38,203 bases of DNA from an uncultured Eubacterium sp. (GTDB lineage Bacteria; Bacillota; Clostridia; Oscillospirales; Acutalibacteraceae), in NCBI GenBank assembly GCA_910584985.1, contig CAJUDJ010000017.1, positions 1 through 38,203 on the forward strand. Reading direction: 5' to 3'. Position numbers and translations under genes: made by a program. Shown here piece by piece: positions 32,547 through 38,203 of the stretch. Position 1 is the stretch's first letter. The number at the start of each line of letters is the position of its first letter. The notes under the pieces were generated by a model. The model was not told the origin of the DNA. It made no database searches and saw only the letters and a list, made by a program, of their open reading frames with translations.

Positions 32547-33726
32547 AGCAGTTCTTTTTGATTTTGACGGCACAATCTGCGATACGGGAGAAGGAATTAT
32601 GAAAAGCGCAGCCTTTGCGCTGGAAGCCTACGGCTATCCTGCTGTGGAGGATTCAAACAGTTTATCCTGCTTCATCGGCCCTCCCCTGCTGATTACCTTT
32701 CAGGAAAAATACGGCGCCGATCCCGCCGCAGCAGAAAAACTTGTAAAAAAATTCCGTGAAAGATACACGGACACAGGTATATACGAAAGTGCACTTTACA
32801 GCGGAATAACGCCGTTGTTAAAAAAACTTAAGGAAGACGGATTTCTGCTGGCAATAGCCTCCTCAAAACCGCAGGAATATATTGAAAAACTGCTTGTTCA
32901 TTTCAAAATAAACAAATATTTCAATGCCGTTGCCGGTGTCTCCTTTTCAGCGGACTGTGAACCAAAATCAGACATTATCATGCGCTGTCTGGAAAAGCTT
33001 GGTGTAACCGCCGGAGAAGCACTTATGGTGGGCGACAAAAAATATGATATAGACGGTGCACGGATGAATCATATGGACGGCATGGGTGTTTTATGGGGAT
33101 ACGGCACACCGTTTGAATTTATTGAAGCAGGCGCAAAATTCATTGCCGAAAAGCCGGATGATATTGAAGCTGCGGCCCTCGGCTTTTTTGAACAAACAGA
33201 GGAAGTAAACGGCATTTTCAGCGGCAGAATTTTCACGGTTCATGAAGACATCGTTATGCTTGCCGATGGAACACAAGCAAAACGGGAGCTTGTGGACCAT
33301 AACGGCGGCGTGGCAGTGGTGCCCCTGACGGAGGAAGGAAAAATTATAATGGTGCGCCAGTTCAGAGCACCGTATAAAGAAATCGTTTATGAAATCCCTG
33401 CCGGAAAGCTCGAAAAATCAGAAGAGCCCTGCCGTGCAGGCCTTAGAGAGCTGGAAGAGGAATGCGGCGTTACGGCAGAAAAATTTTTTGAACTTGGAAA
33501 AATATATCCCACACCGGGATACTGCAGCGAAATCATCCATATTTACGGTGCAGTTCATTTGAAACAGAGCCGCCAGCGGCTTGATGAGGGCGAGTTTCTG
33601 GAAGTTCTTGAAATTCCGCTTGAAACTGCATTTGAGAAATGCATGAGCGGTGAATTCAGGGATGCAAAAACCGTTATCGGAATTATGAAAATCAGGGAAA
33701 TGAAAAACAATGGAAGTTTATCTTGA
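32536..33726 (+). CDS. HAD phosphatase-Nudix hydrolase fusion protein
   Basis: A 396-residue two-domain protein in one uninterrupted frame. Residues 1 to about 215 are a Gph/PpaX-like HAD hydrolase: DFDGT (9-13), IASSKPQEYIEKLL, and GDKKYDIDGARMNHMDGMGVLWGYG. Residues about 230-396 are an ADP-ribose-pyrophosphatase-like Nudix domain with a perfect Nudix box (Gly290 to Val312: G-x5-E-x7-REL-x-EE-x-G-V). A plausible combined job is to split a nucleoside diphosphate sugar and dephosphorylate a product; this is inference. ATG 32536 overlaps the thioesterase stop, and the stop overlaps the desulfurase start by 17 bp, so coupling is tight. Confidence 0.92.
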   Translation: MKYKAVLFDFDGTICDTGEGIMKSAAFALEAYGYPAVEDSNSLSCFIGPPLLITFQEKYGADPAAAEKLVKKFRERYTDTGIYESALYSGITPLLKKLKEDGFLLAIASSKPQEYIEKLLVHFKINKYFNAVAGVSFSADCEPKSDIIMRCLEKLGVTAGEALMVGDKKYDIDGARMNHMDGMGVLWGYGTPFEFIEAGAKFIAEKPDDIEAAALGFFEQTEEVNGIFSGRIFTVHEDIVMLADGTQAKRELVDHNGGVAVVPLTEEGKIIMVRQFRAPYKEIVYEIPAGKLEKSEEPCRAGLRELEEECGVTAEKFFELGKIYPTPGYCSEIIHIYGAVHLKQSRQRLDEGEFLEVLEIPLETAFEKCMSGEFRDAKTVIGIMKIREMKNNGSLS

Positions 33727-34846
33727 CAACAGTGCAACAACAAAGCCCTGCAGGGAAGCGGTTCTTGCCGTTTGCCATGCGCTTGAAGAAAATTACGGAA
33801 ATCCATCAAGCTTGCACGGTATCGGCATAAATGCCGCAAAGGCAGTAATCCGTGCCCGGCAGAGCCTTGCAGATAAAATAGATTGTGAAAAGGAAGAAAT
33901 CTTTTTCACAAGCGGCGGAACAGAAGCAAACAATCTTGCCGTTTTCGGCGCGGCATATGCCAACAGGCGCAAAGGCGGCCGAATCGTTACAACTGCTATT
34001 GAGCATGAAAGTGTAATGCAAAGTATGGATGCGCTTGAAAAAGAAGGCTTTGAGGTGATACGTCTGATGCCGGACCGATTCGGCTGCATAAGCATCTCAG
34101 ACCTTGCAGCGGCTATAAATGACAAAACCATTCTTGTTTCTGTGATGTATATAAACAACGAGGTGGGCTCTATACTTCCCGTTGATAAAATCAAAAGGCT
34201 GGTTACAAGGGCAAATGCACCCGCACTGATTCATACGGATTGTGTGCAGGCATTCGGAAAAACAGAAGTGAAACCGAAAAAGCTGGGTGCAGATCTTGTT
34301 ACGGTTACGGCCCATAAAATTCACGGCCCGAAGGGCTGTGGCGCTCTTTATATTAAAAAGGGGGTAAGAATACTGCCGCGCACCTTCGGCGGCGAACAGG
34401 AAAAGAAAATCCGTCCGGGCACAGAGGCCTCCCCTCTTATTATGGGATTCGGTGCAGCGGTTGATGCATTGCCTGATTTAAAAGAGCAGAGCAAAAAAAC
34501 AGAAGAGCTGAACCGCTATGCAAAAAGCAGGCTTTTGCAGACAGAAGGAATTCGTATCAACAGCGGCGAAGAGGCTTCCCCTTATATTATAAATCTTTAT
34601 GTGCCCACTTTTATGCGAAGCCAGACTATTCTTCAGAAGCTTTCTTCCGATTACGGCATATATGTAAGCAACGGTTCCGCCTGTGCCAAGGGCAAAAAAA
34701 GCCATGTGCTTTCCGCAATGGGACTGAGCAATGAAATCACCGACAAAAGCATCCGTGTGAGCTTTTCAAGGTATAACACAAAGGAAGATATCGACAGGCT
34801 CTGCGATGCCCTGAACGATATAATAAAAAAACATCCGAGGATATAA
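33710..34846 (+). CDS. nifS: Cysteine desulfurase (NifS/IscS-like, ThiI partner)
   Basis: A 378-residue class V aminotransferase-fold enzyme. The PLP lysine is Lys203 (TAHKIHGPKG), Asp177 (HTDCVQAFG) and His99 bind the cofactor, and catalytic Cys325 lies in the mobile loop SNGSACAKGK. It removes sulfur from cysteine as an enzyme persulfide. It overlaps the Nudix gene by 17 bp and is followed after 2 bp by thiI. The known Bacillus pair NifZ-ThiI makes 4-thiouridine without a rhodanese domain, and this arrangement is the same. No IscU/SufU scaffold is nearby, so a role in general Fe-S assembly is less likely. Confidence 0.93.
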   Translation: MEVYLDNSATTKPCREAVLAVCHALEENYGNPSSLHGIGINAAKAVIRARQSLADKIDCEKEEIFFTSGGTEANNLAVFGAAYANRRKGGRIVTTAIEHESVMQSMDALEKEGFEVIRLMPDRFGCISISDLAAAINDKTILVSVMYINNEVGSILPVDKIKRLVTRANAPALIHTDCVQAFGKTEVKPKKLGADLVTVTAHKIHGPKGCGALYIKKGVRILPRTFGGEQEKKIRPGTEASPLIMGFGAAVDALPDLKEQSKKTEELNRYAKSRLLQTEGIRINSGEEASPYIINLYVPTFMRSQTILQKLSSDYGIYVSNGSACAKGKKSHVLSAMGLSNEITDKSIRVSFSRYNTKEDIDRLCDALNDIIKKHPRI

Positions 34847-34848
34847 AT

Positions 34849-36021
34849 ATGAAAGAAATAATACTTGTAAAAAACGGCGAGCTTGTGCTTAAGGGCCTGA
34901 ACAGAAATGCATTTGAAGATGTGCTTATAAAGAATATGAAAAGGCACCTTGCAGACATAGGAAAGTTCCGTTTCACAAAAAGCCAGTCCACCATTATGGT
35001 TGAGCCGGAGGATGAGGAAACCGATCTTGATGACACAGCAGAAGCACTGAAAAAGGTTTTCGGAATTGCTGCACTTTCCCGTGCCGCCGTCTGCGAAAAA
35101 GATATGACGGACATTATAAAGGTTGTTAAAGAGTATCTTGAGGACGAACTTTTATGCGCAAAAACCTTTAAGGTTGAAGCAAAAAGAAGTGATAAAAAGT
35201 TTCCGCTCAATTCTCCGCAGATATGCAGGGAGCTTGGCGGTGAAATTTTGAAGGCATTCCACCATCTTAAAGTGGATGTGCATAACCCTGACATTGTGGT
35301 TACCGTAGAGATAAGGGACAGATATGCGTTTGTAAGAGGAAACAATATCAAAGGTGCAGGCGGAATGCCGACAGGCACAAGCGGCAGAGCAGCCGTTTTA
35401 ATCAGCGGCGGCATAGACAGCCCTGTTGCTGCCTATATGATGGCAAAGCGAGGCATAGAGCTTATTTCCATTCATTTTGCATCACCGCCTTACACAAGCG
35501 AGCTTGCGGAAATGAAGGTTATGGAGCTTTTGAAAAAGGTTGCCGCCTACAGCGGAACCATCACAACCTATGTAGTTCCCTTCACGGAAATTCAGGAGGC
35601 AATAAGAGATTACTGCCCCGAGGATTATTTTACGCTTGTTATGCGCCGCATTATGATGCAGCTCAGCGAACGGATTGCAGAAAACCAGAATTGCATGGCA
35701 CTGATTACAGGCGAAAGTGTTGGACAGGTTGCAAGCCAGACAATTTATGCGCTTGGCTGCACGGACAGCGCTGTGCATATGCCGGTTTTCCGTCCGTGCA
35801 TAGGCATGGATAAGGATGAAATTATTGCCGTTTCCAGAAAAATAGACACCTTTGAAACCTCCATTCAGCCTTATGAGGACTGCTGCACGGTATTTACACC
35901 GAAGCATCCCAAAACAAAGCCGAAAGTGCAGGATGTTATAGACGCTGAAAACAAAATTCCGAATCTGGATGAAATGATGAAAAAAGCCGAAATACAGGCA
36001 AAAAGAGTATTTATAAAATAG
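34849..36021 (+). CDS. thiI: tRNA 4-thiouridine synthase ThiI
   Basis: A 390-residue protein of the short form. The N-terminal ferredoxin-like/THUMP region (about 1-165) binds tRNA. The adenylating PP-loop is SGGIDSP (186-192), and ITGESVGQVASQT with FRPCIGMDKDEI are further ThiI signatures. The C-terminal rhodanese domain of E. coli ThiI is absent, as in Bacillus, so sulfur must come directly from the neighbouring desulfurase. It modifies U8 of tRNA; a thiazole role is possible but not shown by context. The start has GAGGATATAAAT before ATG. Confidence 0.95.
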   Translation: MKEIILVKNGELVLKGLNRNAFEDVLIKNMKRHLADIGKFRFTKSQSTIMVEPEDEETDLDDTAEALKKVFGIAALSRAAVCEKDMTDIIKVVKEYLEDELLCAKTFKVEAKRSDKKFPLNSPQICRELGGEILKAFHHLKVDVHNPDIVVTVEIRDRYAFVRGNNIKGAGGMPTGTSGRAAVLISGGIDSPVAAYMMAKRGIELISIHFASPPYTSELAEMKVMELLKKVAAYSGTITTYVVPFTEIQEAIRDYCPEDYFTLVMRRIMMQLSERIAENQNCMALITGESVGQVASQTIYALGCTDSAVHMPVFRPCIGMDKDEIIAVSRKIDTFETSIQPYEDCCTVFTPKHPKTKPKVQDVIDAENKIPNLDEMMKKAEIQAKRVFIK

Positions 36022-36023
36022 CA

Positions 36024-36058
36024 AAGGGGAAACAATATGTTTCCCTTTTCATTTTTTA
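36024..36058 (+). terminator. Terminator of the thioesterase-thiI operon
   Basis: AAAGGGGAAACA pairs with TGTTTCCCTTTT (one bulged G) and is followed by CATTTTTT. Confidence 0.85.
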
Positions 36059-36107
36059 TATAGCGTGTTAGAATGATTTTGACCGTTTCAAAAGGTGTGC
36101 TGAAAAT

Positions 36108-37233
36108 ATGAAAACACACTGGTATAAGGATGCTGTTATTTATCAGATTTATCCAAGAAGCTTTATGGATTCGGATGCAGACGGCATAGGGCATTTAAAA
36201 GGAATAACGCAGAAGGCAGATTATCTGAAAGCGCTTGGCATTAATGCCGTATGGCTTTCTCCCTGCTATAAATCGCCGAATGACGACAACGGATATGATA
36301 TAAGCGATTACCGTGAAATAATGGATGAATTCGGCACAATGCAGGACTGGGAAGAAATGATTGATGCCCTGCACAGCTGCGGCATAAAGCTTCTTATGGA
36401 TTTGGTTGTAAACCACACCTCAGACGAACATCTGTGGTTTAAAGAAAGCAGAAAAAGTAAAGATAATCCTTACAGGGCATATTACATATGGCGAAACGGC
36501 AAAGGCAGGGACGGAAAAACACCGCCAAACAGCTGGCGTGCCTGCTTCGGGGGCTCTGCATGGGAATATGACGAAGAAACTAACCAGTTCTATCTGCATC
36601 TTTTCAGTAAAAAACAGCCTGATCTTAACTGGGAAAAGTATATGAAAGAGCTTTATCTTCGTTCCTTTTCAAAGTATGACACACTGATTGTGGGCGAGGC
36701 TGCCGGCATTGATTTTGAACGCGCCTACGAAATCACAAAGGAGGGCGAAAATCTGCTTGATATGCTGTTTCATTTTGAGCATGTTGATATGCGCCCTGCT
36801 TTTGCACACAATAAAACCTATATAAATATAAAAAAATTCAAAAACATTCTGTTTAAGTGGCAGACTTTGCCCGAAACATCGCAGGGAGCACTATATTACG
36901 AAAATCACGATCAGGCAAGAAGTATTCCGTTTTATCCTTTTATAAACGGGCAATTTCAGTCAGAAAAGAATACCTTGCTATTGTGCGGGACGGTGCTTTT
37001 GAACCGATAGACGAAAAAACAAACATGTTTTTGCTTTTTCAAGAAGCCTTGACGGAAAACGGCTTGCCGTAATATGCAACCTTTCCCCGAAATCCGTTAC
37101 ATGCAAAGTGCCCGGCATTCTGTGCCAAGCAGACAAAAGGCTTGTTTTAAGCAATATGAAAAGCGGGGCGCTGCTTTCCGAGAAAATGAAGCTGCAGCCC
37201 TGTGAATGTTCCGTGTGGGAATTAAAAGAATAA
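36108..37233 (+). pseudogene. Decayed GH13 oligo-1,6-glucosidase-like gene
   Basis: The 5' part (WYKDAVIYQIYPRSFMDSD, NGYDISDYREI, MDLVVNHTSDEH) is an alpha-glucosidase of family GH13, normally about 550 residues. Three lesions are visible. After QPDLNWE the frame jumps to the KYDTLIVGEAAG region, losing about 50 residues with the nucleophile motif (GFRMDV). After NHDQARSI a larger stretch of roughly 150 residues is missing, and the junction is out of frame: the sequence resumes near 36925 as SVLSFYKRAISVRKEYLAIV in another frame. A third shift near 37055 leads into the C-terminal beta domain ending 37233. General-acid Glu and the NHD Asp survive, but the enzyme cannot be active. Confidence 0.88.
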
Positions 37234-37243
37234 AACTGCAGAT

Positions 37244-37290
37244 AAAAAGAATCCGTTATCTTTCTTCAGCTTAAAACGGGTTCTTTTTTT
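37244..37290 (+). terminator. Terminator after the GH13 pseudogene
   Basis: AAAAAGAATCCGTT pairs with AACGGGTTCTTTTT (one G-T pair) around a 17-nt loop, followed by more T. It is kept although the gene is broken. Confidence 0.8.
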
Positions 37291-37349
37291 GTTTTATATT
37301 CAGAATGCGGGAAATAATAAAAATAATAAAAAAACAGGAGTGAAGCATA

Positions 37350-37784
37350 ATGATTGAACAGGACACAATAAAGCTTTTAAGAGAATGTGATGCCGGCATA
37401 AAAATGGGCATTGCTTCCATTAACGAAGTTTTGGATTACACAAACAGCGAAAATTTAAAACAATGCTTATCCTTTTGCAGGGAGAAGCATGAATCACTTA
37501 TGAAAGAAGTGCAAAAACTGCTGGACAAATACCATGACGATGGAAAGGAGCCGAACCCCCTTGCCAAAGGTATGTCATGGATTAAAACAAACACAAAGCT
37601 TGTGATTGACGAATCGGATCAGACCATTGCCGACCTGATTACAGACGGCTGCAATATGGGCGTAAAATCACTGAACAGATATCTGAATGAATACAAAGCG
37701 GCTGATGAAACTTCAAAGGATATTGCAAAAAGGCTTATAAATCTTGAAGAGAAATTAACAGCAGATATACGAGATTATCTTTAA
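37350..37784 (+). CDS. Helical ferritin-like/DUF2383-type protein
   Basis: A 144-residue, almost wholly helical protein. The repeated spacing of charged residues over four long helices, and motifs such as LLRECDAGIKMGIASINEVL and REKHESLMKEVQKLLDKY, resemble the DUF2383/PA2169-like four-helix-bundle group. I see no complete di-iron ligand set (two ExxH motifs), so metal binding is doubtful. ATG 37350 has GGAGTG seven bases upstream. A 64-codon gene follows after 2 bp. Function unknown; related proteins are often stress-linked, which is only a weak hint. Confidence 0.7.
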   Translation: MIEQDTIKLLRECDAGIKMGIASINEVLDYTNSENLKQCLSFCREKHESLMKEVQKLLDKYHDDGKEPNPLAKGMSWIKTNTKLVIDESDQTIADLITDGCNMGVKSLNRYLNEYKAADETSKDIAKRLINLEEKLTADIRDYL

Positions 37785-37786
37785 AT

Positions 37787-37981
37787 ATGTATCCGTATCA
37801 CAACAGAATCAAACAGCGGATTAAAAACGGTGAGCTGATTGGCTATGATTACACCGAAAACTACAAAAATTCAGGCGCGCGCCTGCTGCTTTATTTCAGC
37901 TCTCCGCCGTTTGTAAGACCGATTAATCCCAGCCGATATGCGGAATACAAAGAACTGCTGAAAAACTCTCACAAAAATTAA
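37787..37981 (+). CDS. 64-residue uncharacterised protein
   Basis: A small basic protein beginning MYPYHNRIKQRIKNGELIGY with a central LLLYFSSPPFVRPINPSRY. The Pro/Phe/Arg-rich motif looks conserved-protein-like rather than random, but I cannot name a family. No membrane segment or signal. ATG 37787 lies 2 bp after the stop of the upstream gene with only a weak site, so translation probably depends on coupling. It is followed by a strong terminator shared with the tRNA genes. Confidence 0.6.
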   Translation: MYPYHNRIKQRIKNGELIGYDYTENYKNSGARLLLYFSSPPFVRPINPSRYAEYKELLKNSHKN

Positions 37982-38013
37982 AAGCATACATTCACGCCTC
38001 TTTTTAGGCTAAA

Positions 38014-38044
38014 AAAAAGCATCTGCAAACAGCAGATGCTTTTT
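38014..38044. terminator. Bidirectional terminator between the 64-residue gene and the tRNAs
   Basis: AAAAAGCATCTGC / GCAGATGCTTTTT has a 5-nt loop; it ends the plus-strand operon and the minus-strand tRNA transcript. Confidence 0.9.
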
Positions 38045-38045
38045 G

Positions 38046-38120
38046 TGGTGACCCGGACGGGAATCGAACCCGTGTTACCGCCGTGAAAGGGCGGTGTCTT
38101 AACCGCTTGACCACCGGGCC
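38046..38120 (-). tRNA. tRNA-Glu (anticodon TTC)
   Basis: On the minus strand a complete cloverleaf: acceptor GGCCCGG/CCGGGTC (one G-U), anticodon stem CCGCC/GGCGG with loop CTTTCAC (anticodon TTC), and T arm ACGGGTTCGATTCCCGT. A 3' CCA is encoded after discriminator A. Confidence 0.95.
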
Positions 38121-38122
38121 GT

Positions 38123-38199
38123 TGGTGGCTTTAACTGGATTCGAACCAGTGACACTGCGGGTATGAACCGCATGCTCTAGCCAACTGAGCTATAAAGCC
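38123..38199 (-). tRNA. tRNA-Met, probably elongator (anticodon CAT)
   Basis: On the minus strand: acceptor GGCTTTA/TAAAGCC, D arm AGCTCAGTTGGCTAGAGC, anticodon stem TGCGG/CCGCA with loop TTCATAC, T arm CTGGTTCGAATCCAG, and encoded CCA. The first acceptor pair is Watson-Crick and the anticodon stem lacks three G-C pairs, so it is not the initiator. A CAT anticodon could also be lysidine-modified tRNA-Ile, which is less likely. It precedes tRNA-Glu by 2 bp in the same transcript. Confidence 0.9.
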
Positions 38200-38203
38200 A
38201 TAT

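Noticed and set aside
31970..32575. 201-codon open frame on the minus strand over the thioesterase gene
   Set aside because: It opposes the FlK-like gene, whose catalytic triad and operon overlap are convincing, and shows no family motif.
1..38203. CRISPR array, transposase, phage structural genes, T-box or common riboswitch
   Set aside because: I searched the intergenic regions for regular repeats, inverted terminal repeats and hallmark motifs (T-box loop, TPP, SAM, c-di-GMP, FMN) and found none.

Overview
The window looks like chromosomal DNA of a low-to-mid GC, Gram-positive anaerobe, most likely a gut Clostridia member of the Oscillospirales/Ruminococcaceae type. The evidence is AGGAGG-type ribosome binding sites, TTGACA/TATAAT promoters, intrinsic terminators after most operons, an LTA-synthase-like enzyme, Bacillus-type PhoP boxes, a LexA box of the Gram-positive GAAC-N4-GTTC type, a rhodanese-less ThiI beside a NifS-type desulfurase, and tRNA genes that encode CCA. 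This is inference from gene content; no 16S gene is present. I see no phage structural genes, insertion sequence or CRISPR array.

Layout. 1-720: 3' part of a FGGY sugar kinase. 873-8162: a phosphate island, with two Na+/Pi cotransporter-PhoU fusion genes, each preceded by an 11-bp-periodic PhoP box, and a PhoP/PhoR-type two-component system behind the second one. A CoA-dependent acyltransferase and a membrane-bound XRE regulator sit between them. 8269-13939: an export operon (heterodimeric ABC exporter, YoaK/DUF1275 protein, MATE pump). 13968-17308 (minus): unknown membrane protein, GPH-type sugar symporter, RadC. 17481-19325: LTA-synthase-like sulfatase-fold enzyme. 19398-20987 (minus): ridA and ilvA, divergent from an amino-acid-binding lipoprotein (21118-21981). 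22025-25546 (minus): an ABC-2 transporter operon that appears to begin with an 18-residue cationic peptide and a frameshifted secreted protein. 25830-28002 (minus): LUD protein and comM, divergent from phosphoglucomutase and a 33-residue membrane microprotein. 29953-30491: no long gene, but a strong candidate for a small RNA (minus, about 107 nt, consensus promoter and terminator) and a LexA-box promoter with a structured leader (plus). 30492-31035: an SOS-type operon of a 68-residue protein and a sigma-region-4-like protein. 31192-31947 (minus): HGSNAT-like membrane acyltransferase. 32151-36021: FlK-like thioesterase, a HAD-Nudix fusion, cysteine desulfurase and ThiI in one tight operon. 36108-37233: decayed GH13 glucosidase. 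37350-37981: two small uncharacterised genes. 38046-38199 (minus): tRNA-Glu and tRNA-Met.

How the parts work together. The Pho boxes together with phoPR predict induction of phosphate uptake on starvation. RidA removes the reactive imine/enamine products made by IlvA. The desulfurase feeds sulfur to ThiI for 4-thiouridine in tRNA. The most likely undescribed elements are the small RNA at 29970-30076, the LexA-controlled sigma-like operon with its leader at 30220-31035, and the peptide-led ABC operon at 22025-25546.
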